This document shows, one piece after another, positions 9,401-18,189 of a stretch of DNA of 64,000 nt. The position numbers and the translations under genes are program-made. The stretch spans positions 62,001 through 126,000 of the forward strand of contig NZ_JAGGKH010000003.1 of assembly GCF_017873565.1 (NCBI RefSeq). Direction: 5' to 3'. Numbering within the stretch: the stretch's first letter is position 1; each line of letters begins with the position of its first letter. The notes under the pieces are model-generated. The model was not told where the DNA came from, searched no databases, and saw only the letters and a list, made by a program, of their open reading frames with translations. Source of the DNA: Lederbergia galactosidilytica. Its GTDB lineage: Bacteria > Bacillota > Bacilli > Bacillales > Bacillaceae_C.

Positions 9401-10164
9401 ATATAACGAGTGATCGGGCAGGGGAACATATTACTTTTCATGACATTACAACCCAGCCAAAGCAAGTGCTGACAACTCCTGTTTTTACGGGAATTAATAA
9501 AGGGGATCGTCGTTATTCCCCTTTTACACAGAATATTGAAAGACTTGTTCCATTCCGAACGTTAACAGGAAGACAGCATTTTTATTTAGATCATGATTTG
9601 ATGCTTGAATTTGGCGAGGAATTGCCTACCTTTAAAGCACCATTGAAAAAAATGGCCTTTTATGATCGTGATAACCGTCCTGTTATGGAGGGACAAGAAA
9701 TTACTTTAAAATATCTCACTCCCCATTTTAAATGGTCCTATCACAGTACTTATGGAGATACTTTACCAATGTTGACCTTATTTAGAGGGGGGCCACATGT
9801 GTGGCTGAATAATGAAGATGCCAAATCAGTTGGATTGGATGATAATGACTGGATCGAGATGTATAACCGAAATGGAGTGGTTGTGGCAAGGACTGTGGTG
9901 AGTCATAGAATTCCGCGCGGAGTAGCGTTTATGTATCATGTTCAGGAGAGAATTATTAACGTTCCAGGCTCTCCAATTACGAAGCAACGAGGCGGAACAT
10001 TTAATAGTCCAACACGCATTCATATGAAACCGACGCAAATGATTGGCGGGTACGCCCAATTAAGCTATGGATTTAACTACTACGGACCAACAGGAAATCA
10101 AAGGGATGAACAGGTTGTCATCCGTAAACTTGAAAGGGACGAGGTGGATTGGCTTGAGGATTAA
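6472..10164 (+). CDS. narG: Respiratory nitrate reductase alpha subunit NarG
   Basis: Catalytic subunit (1230 residues) of membrane-bound cytoplasm-facing nitrate reductase, which reduces nitrate to nitrite at a molybdenum bis-MGD centre. The [4Fe-4S] FS0 ligands are visible as H55 and C59/C63 in THGVNCTGSCSW, with the last cysteine in EPRGCQRGASFSW. The segment YDWYADLPNSSPQVWGDQTD contains the Asp expected to bind Mo. The C-terminus GYAQLSYGFNYYGPTGNQRD is diagnostic, and length and sequence follow B. subtilis NarG throughout. The ATG at 6472 follows AAAGGA by eight bases; the TTG at 6466 is less well placed. narH starts inside its last codons. Confidence 0.97.
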   Translation: MANISKSSNPFWKKLKFFGQTYEKTDQSAVQPFDRGSERIYRRRWQHDKVVRTTHGVNCTGSCSWRVHVKDGIITWEMQQIDYPSTGPDMPEFEPRGCQRGASFSWYTYSPLRIRYPYIRGSLLKLWHEALAETKDPVAAWRSIVEDEEKATRFKRSRGKGGLVRANWDEVNTLISAALIHSIQEYGPDRIFGFSPIPAMSMVSYAAGGRFLSLLGGSLLSFYDWYADLPNSSPQVWGDQTDVPESSDWFNSSYIIAWGSNIPQTRTPDSHFYVESRYRGTKVVAVAPDYAEYVKFADNWLPVKVGMDGALAMAMTHVILKEFYVDQQVDFFTDYIKRYTDMPFMITLKKKDGHFVGDKFLRASDLGMDVDQAEWKPVLLDQKTGRFASPNGTIGHRWENEKGKWNLKLEDRDNELGEIEPELSLLGKEDETVMGLFPYFGEEQEGVLKRGLPVKKIEIEGEQVYITTVFDLMMANCAVDRGLPGDYPKSYTEDIPYTPAWQEKLTGVDQKQVAQIAREFAQNAIDSEGRSMIIMGAGINHWYHSDTIYRAILNLVMLTGCEGRNGGGWAHYVGQEKVRPLEGWGAIAMARDWGGPPRLMNGTSFFYFATEQWRYEDQRMENLKSPLVEKSKYNHPGDYNVLAARLGWLPSYPQFNKNPIELGAESEGSNEKLQEKFVEQLKSDELKFAVENPENQRSFPKVLFVWRANLIGSSAKGHEYFLKHLLGTHEGTLSTENEEEATEEINWVEKIPEGKLDLMVSADFRMCSTGLYSDIILPAATWYEKFDLSSTDMHPFVHPFNPAITPPWEAKSDWEAFRNLAQRFSEMAKHYFDGPVQDVVTTPFGKDSPGEISQKYGHIPDWKHGEFEPTPGLNLPNIQIVERDYTKIFDKYITLGPNVKQALGAHGVSFQGKEEYEKLFKMLGPSKHSKDFKDQPNLYTDRNAAEAMLTLSSATNGSLAMKAWDVMEKQTGQELKDITSDRAGEHITFHDITTQPKQVLTTPVFTGINKGDRRYSPFTQNIERLVPFRTLTGRQHFYLDHDLMLEFGEELPTFKAPLKKMAFYDRDNRPVMEGQEITLKYLTPHFKWSYHSTYGDTLPMLTLFRGGPHVWLNNEDAKSVGLDDNDWIEMYNRNGVVVARTVVSHRIPRGVAFMYHVQERIINVPGSPITKQRGGTFNSPTRIHMKPTQMIGGYAQLSYGFNYYGPTGNQRDEQVVIRKLERDEVDWLED

Positions 10165-11716
10165 AGCACAATACGGAATGGTGATGAATTTAGACAAATG
10201 TATTGGCTGCCATACTTGTAGCGTCACTTGTAAGAACACATGGACGAATCGACCAGGGGCAGAGTATATGTACTGGAATAATGTGGAGACAAAGCCAGGA
10301 GTCGGATATCCGAAGCGTTGGGAAGACCAGGAAGAACGGAAAGGCGGCTGGGAAGTAAGAAACGGCAAGCTTGAACTTAAGGCAGGAGGACGAGTTAGTA
10401 AGCTATTAAGCATTTTCTATAACCCTAATTTAGTTGAGATCGATGATTACTATGAACCATGGGATTATACGTATGAGAATTTGATTAATAGTCCAGAAGG
10501 GGAACATCAACCTGTTGCAAGACCGAAATCCCAGTTAACTGATGAATACATGGATATCCAATGGGGACCAAATTGGGAAGATGACTTGGCTGGTGTCTAT
10601 AAAACAGGAAAACAGGATCCAAATATGGATGGATTGGAAGAACAAATCAAATTCGAATTTGAGGAAACATTTATGATGTATTTGCCACGTATTTGTGAGC
10701 ATTGCATTAATCCATCTTGTCTTGCCTCATGCCCATCTGGAGCTATCTATAAGCGTGATGAAGATGGAATTGTCTTGGTTGATCAAGATGCTTGCAGAAG
10801 TTGGCGTTTCTGTATGTCGGGTTGTCCTTATAAGAAGGTTTACTTTAACTGGAAAACGAATAAGGCAGAAAAATGTACTTTCTGTTTTCCAAGGATTGAA
10901 ACAGGCCAACCTACGATTTGTTCAGAAACCTGTGTGGGACGTCTACGTTATATCGGTTTAATTTTATATGATGCTGATAAAATTGAAGAGGCTGCGTCTG
11001 TTCTAGATGATAAAAACGTATATGAAGCTCAACTTGATATGATTTTAGATCCACATGATCCAGAGATCATTGCAGAGGCTAGGAAACAAGGCATTCCAGA
11101 TGATTGGATTTCAGCAGCACAGGAATCACCAGTTTATAAAATGGCTGTTGAACAGAAAATTGCTCTTCCTTTACATCCTGAATATCGTACTTTACCAATG
11201 GTTTGGTATGTTCCTCCATTAAGTCCCTTTATGAATGCCTTTGGTGGTGCAGGTGATTCAATCGACCCGCGTGTTGTATTTCCGACGATTGAACAGATGA
11301 GGATTCCAATTGAGTATTTGGCTAATTTGTTTACAGCGGGTGATACACAAGTGATCAAAAATGTTTTAAGAAAGCTTGTGGCAATGAGAAGTTATATGCG
11401 TAATGAGAACTTAGGGAAAGATGCAGATCCAAATTTACTGGAGGCAGCTGGTTTAACAGAAGAACTTGTCAGAGAAATGTATGAACTCTCTGCAATTGCT
11501 AAATATCATGATCGCTATGTGATTCCACCATCTCATAAAGAATTGTCTGGAGATATGTTTACGGAAAGAGGAATGGCTGGTTTTGAGGAATTTGGAAATG
11601 GTGGAGGCAGTTGTGAAACCTGTGCCGTTGGGATGCATCCGCCAGAAGCACCTCTAGAGTATTACGGAGAACAATATTGGAGGGAATTGGATGAATCAAA
11701 ATCAAAAGGTGTATAG
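10154..11716 (+). CDS. narH: Respiratory nitrate reductase beta subunit NarH
   Basis: Iron-sulfur electron-transfer subunit linking NarI haems to NarG. The first ferredoxin motif is CIGCHTCSVTCKN (C16, C19, C22, C26); further cysteine groups are CEHCINPSCLASCP, CRSWRFCMSGCP (where a Trp replaces one cysteine, as in the 3Fe-4S site of this family) and CTFCFPRIE...CSETCVGR. I place the start at the TTG at 10154, because it has GAGGTGG six bases upstream and gives MRIKAQYGMVMNLDKC, which aligns with the B. subtilis N-terminus; the open frame continues back to 10067 inside narG. It overlaps narG by 11 bases and narJ by 26. Confidence 0.95.
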   Translation: MRIKAQYGMVMNLDKCIGCHTCSVTCKNTWTNRPGAEYMYWNNVETKPGVGYPKRWEDQEERKGGWEVRNGKLELKAGGRVSKLLSIFYNPNLVEIDDYYEPWDYTYENLINSPEGEHQPVARPKSQLTDEYMDIQWGPNWEDDLAGVYKTGKQDPNMDGLEEQIKFEFEETFMMYLPRICEHCINPSCLASCPSGAIYKRDEDGIVLVDQDACRSWRFCMSGCPYKKVYFNWKTNKAEKCTFCFPRIETGQPTICSETCVGRLRYIGLILYDADKIEEAASVLDDKNVYEAQLDMILDPHDPEIIAEARKQGIPDDWISAAQESPVYKMAVEQKIALPLHPEYRTLPMVWYVPPLSPFMNAFGGAGDSIDPRVVFPTIEQMRIPIEYLANLFTAGDTQVIKNVLRKLVAMRSYMRNENLGKDADPNLLEAAGLTEELVREMYELSAIAKYHDRYVIPPSHKELSGDMFTERGMAGFEEFGNGGGSCETCAVGMHPPEAPLEYYGEQYWRELDESKSKGV

Positions 11717-12221
11717 CCTTGTCTCTACATTGCTCCAATATCCAGAACGTGAGTGGAAGGAATGGCTTGAACAAGTGGATGTGCTTGAGGAATTTTCAGA
11801 TGAGTCGATTCGACTCACTCTCAAGCCCTTCCTTGATTATATGAAAAAAACTTCTTATGAAGAATTATGTAAAAGTTACGTGTATACATTTGATTTTTAT
11901 GATCGAACAACTTTGTATTTAACTTATACAGTTTTCAAGGATAATCGGGATCGAGGCTCTATCCTTGTTCAATTAAGGCGGCAAATGATGGATTATGGAA
12001 TGGAATTTACAACAGAAGAATTACCAGATTACTTACCATTAGTTCTTGAATTTGCCTCCATCGTTCCCGAAAAGCATTCTGCAAAAATATTACAACTTCA
12101 TCTACGCTCTATTCAAAACTTGGAGCTGGAATTACAAGGTGTTGACAGTCCTTACCGGTATTTAATTGCGACATGTTTAAAATGTATTGAAAGTACAAAA
12201 GAAAATGAAAAAGTTTCCTAA
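11691..12221 (+). CDS. narJ: Nitrate reductase assembly chaperone NarJ
   Basis: Cytosolic chaperone of the NarJ/DmsD (TorD-like) family that helps insert the molybdenum cofactor into NarG and dock NarGH on NarI. At 176 residues it has the usual all-helical make-up, including the DNRDRGSILVQLRRQM region and the ELPDYLPLVLEFAS motif that marks NarJ. The ATG lies 26 bases inside narH, with GGAGGG just before it. Unlike in B. subtilis, narI does not follow directly: a 155-base gap with a repeat element lies between. Confidence 0.93.
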   Translation: MNQNQKVYSLVSTLLQYPEREWKEWLEQVDVLEEFSDESIRLTLKPFLDYMKKTSYEELCKSYVYTFDFYDRTTLYLTYTVFKDNRDRGSILVQLRRQMMDYGMEFTTEELPDYLPLVLEFASIVPEKHSAKILQLHLRSIQNLELELQGVDSPYRYLIATCLKCIESTKENEKVS

Positions 12222-12227
12222 GGTGAG

Positions 12228-12347
12228 TATTCAAAAGGGAAGGTAAAAAGGACTAAGTCGGTAATGTCTGATGTCAATCACTAACGTCAGACATTAGCAC
12301 ATCGTGTGTGTCGAACGTTCGAAGCTTTTTACCGGACTGTTTGAATA
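12228..12347. repeat. MITE-like element with inverted ends, inserted between narJ and narI
   Basis: The left end TATTCAAAAGGGAAGGTAAA (12228-12247) and the right end, read on the other strand as TATTCAAACAGTCCGGTAAA, are imperfect inverted copies. Inside is a strong hairpin, TAATGTCTGATGT with ACGTCAGACATTA (about 12261-12295), and the motif GTGTCGAACGTTCGAAG, which recurs at 57803 in a second element of the same build. There is no reading frame. The element interrupts an operon, so transcripts for narI must read through it or begin after it. Confidence 0.6.
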
Positions 12348-12376
12348 ACCTTTAAGGGAACGGAAGGGAGGATAAC

Positions 12377-13096
12377 ATGACATTTTGGGATTACTTCTTT
12401 TGGGCTGTTTTTCCATATCTCTGTCTTACCATTTTTATTGTAGGCCATATTTATCGTTATCGGGTAGACCAATTTGGTTGGTCTGCTCAATCAAGTGAAT
12501 TTTTAGAGAAAAGGCAATTAAAATGGGGAAGTCTTCTGTTTCATTGGGGAATTATATTTGTATTCTTTGGACATATCGCCGGTATTTTAGTGCCGAAAAT
12601 TGTTTATGATACAATGGGGATCAATCCTCATATGTATCATTTAGTGGCATTCTCATTGGGTGGAATTGCAGGTCTTGCGACAGTAATTGGTGGATTCTTA
12701 TTGTTTTTACGTCGAAGTGGCACAAGGAGAATTCGGAATACAAGTAATATGAATGCAATGTTTACTTTAGTTATATTAGGAGCCGTTGTACTTGTTGGTT
12801 TTTCGGCCACTGTAGGGTATACCGCTACTGGAGGAGACTTTGATTATCGTACCTCCATTGGTCCATGGTTTCGTGGATTACTAATGTTCAGCCCTAAACC
12901 GGAATTAATGGTCGGCACTCCATTTGGCTTCCAATTACATGTCTTTTTAGCATTTGCACTTTTTGCAATTTGGCCATTTACAAGGCTCGTGCATGTGTGG
13001 AGTTTGCCACTTGAGTATTTATATCGCAAGTATATTATTTATCGGAAAATGCACCCGCAGCAGGTGCGGAGAAAAATGGAAGAGAATGAAGGTTAA
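12377..13096 (+). CDS. narI: Respiratory nitrate reductase gamma subunit NarI
   Basis: Membrane cytochrome b subunit (239 residues, five predicted membrane helices) that oxidises quinol and passes electrons through two b haems to NarH. Histidines expected to bind haem are present in helix 2 (LLFHWGIIFVFFGHIAG) and in the last helix (FQLHVFLAFALFAIWPFTRLVHVWS). The segment GPWFRGLLMFSPKPELM between the last helices is characteristic of NarI. It has its own AACGGAAGGGAGG ribosome binding site and is separated from narJ by the repeat at 12228-12347. The C-terminal basic tail is cytoplasmic. Confidence 0.95.
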   Translation: MTFWDYFFWAVFPYLCLTIFIVGHIYRYRVDQFGWSAQSSEFLEKRQLKWGSLLFHWGIIFVFFGHIAGILVPKIVYDTMGINPHMYHLVAFSLGGIAGLATVIGGFLLFLRRSGTRRIRNTSNMNAMFTLVILGAVVLVGFSATVGYTATGGDFDYRTSIGPWFRGLLMFSPKPELMVGTPFGFQLHVFLAFALFAIWPFTRLVHVWSLPLEYLYRKYIIYRKMHPQQVRRKMEENEG

Positions 13097-13354
13097 AAAA
13101 TATACTTAAAGAGGATAAACGGAATTAGCTGGCTAATTATACTGATGTTCTGTCCATAACAAAAGCCCAAATATCTTTCCGTCTGAATTCGAGTCTTTCG
13201 CTAGAAAATCGACGTGCTGGGAGAAGGTTATTATAAAAGATCTTGAGCTGAAAAAATCGCTAAGATATAGTGAATGTGCCCAAGTTAGCCTTTGATTCAT
13301 ATCTTTTTGCATAACCTCATAAAAGTTTTTTAATTAAGGGAGAGGGGATTTATT

Positions 13355-13783
13355 ATGTCAGGCCCATCATTAAGAAAATTGGATGCACATCGTGCCATTC
13401 ATGACGGTGCTTTTATGGAAGCCAAAAGTTTAACAGAAGTGCTGACTCAATTAGTAAAGGAAAAGGAAGATAAAAAAGCCTTAGCGGTTGCTGATGCATT
13501 GATTGAACATTGGGAAATGCGCGTTATTACTCATGCAGATTCAGAAGAAGAAGGCTTCTATAAAGAAGTGCTTGAAAAAGATCCAGAAATGCGAGAAACA
13601 ATTAATATGCTGACGAGAGATCATGATATTTTACGGATTTTAGCGAAGAGAGTTCGTGGGTATTTACAAGAAGAAGCAGTGACACAAGAAATATTAGATT
13701 GCTTTACAAGTATGCTCATTGTCAACGAAATCCATAGCCGGGATGAAGAAAGTAAGCTACTTGATTATGACCATCATCATTAA
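13355..13783 (+). CDS. Hemerythrin HHE domain protein
   Basis: A single four-helix hemerythrin-like domain (142 residues) expected to bind a non-haem di-iron centre. Candidate ligands are H12 and H16 (HRAIHDG), H52, H60 with the acidic cluster ADSEEEGF, H90 in TRDHD, and H127 with nearby E131/E132. The C-terminus ends in DHHH. Its place directly after narGHJI suggests a role with oxygen, NO or iron handling during nitrate respiration, but this is inference. GGGAGAGGGG precedes the ATG. The 258 bases between narI and this gene show no clear operator, so it may have its own promoter. Confidence 0.85.
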   Translation: MSGPSLRKLDAHRAIHDGAFMEAKSLTEVLTQLVKEKEDKKALAVADALIEHWEMRVITHADSEEEGFYKEVLEKDPEMRETINMLTRDHDILRILAKRVRGYLQEEAVTQEILDCFTSMLIVNEIHSRDEESKLLDYDHHH

Positions 13784-13798
13784 GAATTACATAATGAC

Positions 13799-13839
13799 AA
13801 GCCATCAGTAAGAAAAATTTGCTTATTGATGGCTTTTTA
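13799..13839 (+). terminator. Rho-independent terminator after the hemerythrin gene
   Basis: AAGCCATCAGTAAG (13799-13812) pairs with CTTATTGATGGCTT (13822-13835), then TTTT. It closes the nitrate region. Confidence 0.85.
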
Positions 13840-13993
13840 AATGAAATATCAATCCTGTCTTAAAGCTTCTTATCAAAGATTATATATTTAAATGTGGAAA
13901 TTTATGGGCTTTCGTGTAGACAAGTTTTAGGGAGTACTGCTAAGATTTAAAATGATAGCCATTACTATACTAAAAGTGAACGGGGGAATAAAT

Positions 13994-14704
13994 TTGATTA
14001 CGGCACTTGCCCACCGCGGGTATCCTGGAAAATATCCAGAGAACACATTAACGGCATATCGGGCAGCATATGAATTGGGGTTTAGCCATATCGAGATCGA
14101 TGTTCAGCTTAGTAAAGATGGGGTTCCTATTTTGATGCATGATATAACAGTAAATCGAATGACGAACGCAAAAGGATTTGTGAAGGATTTTACTTTTGCC
14201 GAACTTAGAAAGCTAAAGGTTGGAGGAAATGAAACAATTCCCACTTTAGAGGAAGCGCTTCAATTCGCTAAAGGGAAAATGAATGTTGCTGTAGAGTTAA
14301 AGCAACATGGTTATCTATATCCTGAATTAGAGGAAAAGACTCTTAAGATCATTGAAGAAACAGGGATGATGGATTCGGTTTATGTCAATTCCTTTGATCA
14401 CTATTCTATTAGAAAGATGAGAGAGTTGTCAGAGGAAATCGAATTAGGTGTAATCCAACATGGGGCAACTCCTGGCTTGTTCCATTTTTTAAAAGAAATC
14501 AAGGCATCCTCCCTTGCTGTTCGAATTGAATACTTAACAGATGAATTTGTTAGGGAATGTGAGGAAGCGGGGCTACAAATTATTGTCTGGCCAGTTGATA
14601 AGCAATGGCAATTTGATATTTTCCGTCGTTACCCAAACATTTTATGTACAACTAATAAATTAGAAGACTTTAAGAAAATGTATAAGAAAGCTCAATTTCA
14701 ATAA
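13994..14704 (+). CDS. Glycerophosphodiester phosphodiesterase
   Basis: A GDPD-family TIM-barrel enzyme that hydrolyses glycerophosphodiesters to glycerol-3-phosphate and an alcohol. Key residues are visible: H7-R8 in AHRG, E16-N17 in YPENTL, metal ligands E34 and D36 in HIEIDVQLSKDG, and catalytic H49 in LMHD. No signal peptide is present, so it should be cytosolic, unlike secreted GlpQ. The TTG at 13994 is chosen as start because CGGGGGA lies just before it; the open frame continues back to 13952 without a ribosome binding site. It is monocistronic, with a terminator just after it. Confidence 0.9.
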   Translation: MITALAHRGYPGKYPENTLTAYRAAYELGFSHIEIDVQLSKDGVPILMHDITVNRMTNAKGFVKDFTFAELRKLKVGGNETIPTLEEALQFAKGKMNVAVELKQHGYLYPELEEKTLKIIEETGMMDSVYVNSFDHYSIRKMRELSEEIELGVIQHGATPGLFHFLKEIKASSLAVRIEYLTDEFVRECEEAGLQIIVWPVDKQWQFDIFRRYPNILCTTNKLEDFKKMYKKAQFQ

Positions 14705-14709
14705 AAGTT

Positions 14710-14753
14710 AAGAAAGGAACCAGTATACCAATCGGTGTGCTGGTTCCTTTCTT
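14710..14753 (+). terminator. Rho-independent terminator after the GDPD gene
   Basis: AAGAAAGGAACCAG pairs with CTGGTTCCTTTCTT around an additional TATACC/GGTGTG stem. It is a long stem ending in a short T-rich tail. Confidence 0.8.
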
Positions 14754-14943
14754 AAAAGGTTAGAAAATATAAAAATTGGCCGGGATTAGGTCTAGCTCCA
14801 ACAGCTAGTAAACTTTCAACTTCTTCCTACGATAAGTCAACAGCGGTCATTCCTCGCCATGTAATCTTTATCTTAGGCTAATGGACGCTGAATTAATTAA
14901 CTGAAGTTTGTACGTCGCTAAACAGGCGATTGTTCTTTTGTTC

Positions 14944-16938
14944 TTAACGTTGTTCTTTAAATATATTTGTCACATGATCAATCGCACCCGCGGATCCACC
15001 TTCTTGAACCATTAAAGCAATAATGAGATCAGGCTTTTCAGGGTTATAGGCTACAAACCAGCCATTTTCTTTCCCTTCTACACCTTGTTCCGCTTTTTCG
15101 TATTCTGCTGTACCTGTTTTTCCAGCAAGCGGATAGCCCTCAATTCTTGCTCCACGGGCTGTACCGTTAGGGTCATCCACAACCTTACGTAGAGCAGCAG
15201 TTAATTGTGTTGCTTGTTCTTCTGTTAGAAGGCTCTTTTTCCATATTTGCCCCTTTTCCTCTTTCGCTTCTAAGATCGGTTTGATCATATTTCCTTTATT
15301 GGTAAAAGGAGAGTACATGGTAGCCAAATGGAGCACATTTACTTCAACTTGGCCTTGACCATAGCTTGAGTCGGCAAGGGCAATATCGGATCCAATTTCC
15401 CCATAGGTGGATTGATGCATTGGATATAAGTAGGGCATGTCCTCAGCAAAGCCAAAATTCTTAAGACCTGTTTCAAACTTTTTTTGTCCTAATTCGATCG
15501 CTTTTTGTGCAAAGTAAATATTGTCTGAATAAATCAGAGCCTTTTCTAAATCAATCGGGACTCCTGGATCGCTTACACGTTTTACTTCGTATTTTCCCCA
15601 GGACTCATCCTTTTTCCAGCCCTTACCATTAATTGTTAATTTTTCATCCCATGTAATGGTGCCATCTTTAAGACCAATAGCGGCTGTGATCGGTTTTAAG
15701 ACTGAACCAGGTGCGAAGGCTGAATTCAAACGATTGAGCATCGGTTGTTTCGGATCGTCCTGTAATTTTTTCCATTGCTCCTCATTCGCACCAAGTGTTA
15801 ACACATTTGGATCATAGGCGGGACTACTTACAAGTGCTAGAGTTTCACCTGTCTCAGGATCAATTGCTGCAGCGGTACCAGGCTTGCCTTCGAACTCATC
15901 ATAGATGTTGACTTGAAGAGCACTATCAATTGTAAGCTCAATATCCTCGCCATTTTGTACTTCTTTCTCGGCAAGAATTTTCTCACTGCCATCTTCCTTT
16001 TTAATAATAATTTGTACGCCAGGCGTCCCTCTTAACCGCTCCTCTAAAACAAGCTCAAGTCCCCGTCTGCCAATCATATCTGTATCGGAATATCCTTTAC
16101 CTTTGTGCTTTTCTAGATCCTCCGCTGTAATAGTCGATAAATTCCCTGTTAAATGAGCGGCTCGTTCACCGAGAGGGTAAACACGAGCATTTGTTGTACC
16201 AAGACTGACTCCCGGAAGCTCCAATAACTTCTGTTGTAAATCCTCGTCCTTTGCTGGCAAAGTTTTAATCGGGACCAAAAGATCAGGTTTTACCCAAGAT
16301 TGGTTTAAGGCGTTTTCAATGCTTTTAGAGTCTATCCCTAGTAACTTTGCTAATTTAGTAATAGTATCGTCTTCTTCCATTTTCCCTGGAACAAGTCCGA
16401 CTTGCAAGGCCTCGCCATTTTCTGCTAGAGCAATCCCATTGCGGTCAAGGATGGCTCCACGGATCGGGGGGATTGTTGGTACGGAAATTTTATCCCCATC
16501 TGCTAAATCAGGAAAAATAAAAGTGCTATCCCAGTTCATTCGCCATTCTGTGGCTTTATCATCATCTTCCTCTTTTACCCATTGTGCTTGATGGTCAAAG
16601 GCAATTTCTCCAGCTAAACTACTCATGGAAACTTGGAACGGAAATTCTATTTTTTCTGCTTTTTTATCTGTTTCTTCTTCTGGTTTAGTAAATTGAATCT
16701 TTAAATCTTTTATCTCTAAGTCTTTATAGATTTTACTGTAACGTTCGACAAAATCCTTCTTTTTTACTTGTTCTTTTGTTTCTGTAGATAAATAGTTATA
16801 CATTTTGTCAAAATCTTGTTCTTGCCAAAGCTTCACATATTGATCAAATTGATCCTCAGGCTTCGCTACTTTATCACTACACCCCGATAGAATCATCATG
16901 AATAGAACCAATAAGATAAGAAACCATTGTTTTTTCAC
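14944..16938 (-). CDS. pbpC: Penicillin-binding protein 3 (PbpC-type transpeptidase lipoprotein)
   Basis: Class B penicillin-binding protein (664 residues) that cross-links peptidoglycan at the outer face of the membrane. It begins with a lipoprotein signal (lipobox LSGC about 18 residues from the start), then an NTF2-like MecA_N domain, a PBP dimer domain (IPPIRGAILDRNG) and a transpeptidase domain with the active-site S412 in APGSVLKP, SDN, and K607 in AGKTGTAEY. This order matches B. subtilis PbpC (PBP3) and staphylococcal PBP2a, a class with low beta-lactam affinity in some members. GTG at 16938 is chosen since GGGGGTGT precedes it; the frame is open back to 17073, which would overlap ppaC. 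It is divergent from ppaC. Confidence 0.92.
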   Translation of the reverse strand: MKKQWFLILLVLFMMILSGCSDKVAKPEDQFDQYVKLWQEQDFDKMYNYLSTETKEQVKKKDFVERYSKIYKDLEIKDLKIQFTKPEEETDKKAEKIEFPFQVSMSSLAGEIAFDHQAQWVKEEDDDKATEWRMNWDSTFIFPDLADGDKISVPTIPPIRGAILDRNGIALAENGEALQVGLVPGKMEEDDTITKLAKLLGIDSKSIENALNQSWVKPDLLVPIKTLPAKDEDLQQKLLELPGVSLGTTNARVYPLGERAAHLTGNLSTITAEDLEKHKGKGYSDTDMIGRRGLELVLEERLRGTPGVQIIIKKEDGSEKILAEKEVQNGEDIELTIDSALQVNIYDEFEGKPGTAAAIDPETGETLALVSSPAYDPNVLTLGANEEQWKKLQDDPKQPMLNRLNSAFAPGSVLKPITAAIGLKDGTITWDEKLTINGKGWKKDESWGKYEVKRVSDPGVPIDLEKALIYSDNIYFAQKAIELGQKKFETGLKNFGFAEDMPYLYPMHQSTYGEIGSDIALADSSYGQGQVEVNVLHLATMYSPFTNKGNMIKPILEAKEEKGQIWKKSLLTEEQATQLTAALRKVVDDPNGTARGARIEGYPLAGKTGTAEYEKAEQGVEGKENGWFVAYNPEKPDLIIALMVQEGGSAGAIDHVTNIFKEQR

Positions 16939-17056
16939 GTCTACACCCCCATTATTCATTGTAAAAAAAATCATTCTTTCTTTCAAATAGGCTGTCATAT
17001 GGTAAAATGGAAAAAGCAATGAAATCATACATATTATATAGTAAGGAGAGACAAAA

Positions 17057-17986
17057 ATGGGAAAAAGTTTCATCTTTGGTCATAAAAATCCAGATACCGA
17101 CACAATTTGTTCGGCTCTTGTCTATGCGGATGTTAAAACGAGATTGGGATTTGAAGTAGAACCTGTTCGTTTAGGGGAAATCAATGGAGAAACCCAATTT
17201 GCTTTAGACTACTTTCAAGTAGAAGCTCCTCGCTTTGTCGAAACCGTTGCTGGGGAAGTAGATGAGGTTATTTTAGTTGATCATAATGAACGTCAACAAA
17301 GTGTAAGTGATCTTGATCAAGTGAAGATTACAGAAGTGATTGATCATCATCGTATTGCTAATTTTGAAACGAGTGATCCCCTTTATTTCCGTGCCGAACC
17401 TGTTGGTTGTACGGCAACGATATTGAAGAAAATCTACCATGAAAAAGGGCTTGAGATAGAGCAAAAAATGGCAGGTCTAATGCTGTCTGCGATTATCTCT
17501 GATTCCTTATTATTTAAATCACCTACTTGTACAGATGAAGATATAAAAGCAGCAAAAGAACTAGCTGCCATTGCTGGTGTCGATGCGGAAAAGTACGGAA
17601 TGGACATGTTGAAAGCAGGCGCTGATATTAGTGGGAAATCGGCGGAAGAATTGCTTTCCTTAGATGCTAAGGAATTTTCAATGGGAAGTGCGAAAGTTGA
17701 GATTGCACAAGTAAATGCGGTTGGTGTGGAAGATGTACTTGCCCGCAAAGCAGAAATTGAGGCTGCATTGGAGCAGGTAGTGGCTGACAAAGGTCTGGAT
17801 CTATTTTTATTTGTTGTAACAGATATCTTAACGAATGATTCGACAGCAATTGCAGTCGGACAAGCAGCTCATGCAGTGGAACAAGCATTCAATGTGAAGT
17901 TGGAAGCAAAATCTGCTGTTTTACAAGGGGTTGTCTCACGTAAGAAACAAATTGTTCCACCATTAACGACAGCTTTATCAAAATAA
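17057..17986 (+). CDS. ppaC: Manganese-dependent inorganic pyrophosphatase
   Basis: DHH-family (family II) soluble pyrophosphatase that splits PPi to phosphate and so drives biosynthetic reactions forward. Metal-binding motifs are HKNPDTD (H9, D13, D15), VDHNE and the namesake DHHRIANF. The C-terminal DHHA2 domain carries the [10 protein letters not shown] substrate-binding segment. At 309 residues it equals B. subtilis PpaC in size. AAGGAGAG stands before the ATG. It is divergent from pbpC with 118 bases between the starts, and a short terminator follows. Confidence 0.96.
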   Translation: MGKSFIFGHKNPDTDTICSALVYADVKTRLGFEVEPVRLGEINGETQFALDYFQVEAPRFVETVAGEVDEVILVDHNERQQSVSDLDQVKITEVIDHHRIANFETSDPLYFRAEPVGCTATILKKIYHEKGLEIEQKMAGLMLSAIISDSLLFKSPTCTDEDIKAAKELAAIAGVDAEKYGMDMLKAGADISGKSAEELLSLDAKEFSMGSAKVEIAQVNAVGVEDVLARKAEIEAALEQVVADKGLDLFLFVVTDILTNDSTAIAVGQAAHAVEQAFNVKLEAKSAVLQGVVSRKKQIVPPLTTALSK

Positions 17987-18001
17987 TGTACAGAATAAAT
18001 G

Positions 18002-18029
18002 AAAAGGCAGCGATTATGCTGTCTTTTCC
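18002..18029 (+). terminator. Short terminator after ppaC
   Basis: AAAAGGCAGC pairs with GCTGTCTTTT around GATTAT, with C and T residues after it. Confidence 0.7.
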
Positions 18030-18189
18030 TATAAAACATTAACTTTTAAGAATTGCTTGATTATAAGAGTATGTTCGAAATTTCAGTTTAATGATTAGGT
18101 GAATTTCTTTGTTTTTTATTCCCATTTTGAACAAATCTTTAAAAGAATGATAGAGCAAGATAAGAAAATGAATGGGAAGGAGTATACCA

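Noticed and set aside
13123-13138. AATTAGCTGGCTAATT palindrome after narI as a terminator or operator
   Set aside because: The loop would be only two bases and no T-run follows; no known operator matches.
14754-14943. Possible dispersed repeat between the GDPD and pbpC genes
   Set aside because: Phrases such as CTACGATAAGTCAACAGCGG feel familiar from Bacillus intergenic DNA, but I found no second copy in this window and cannot support it.
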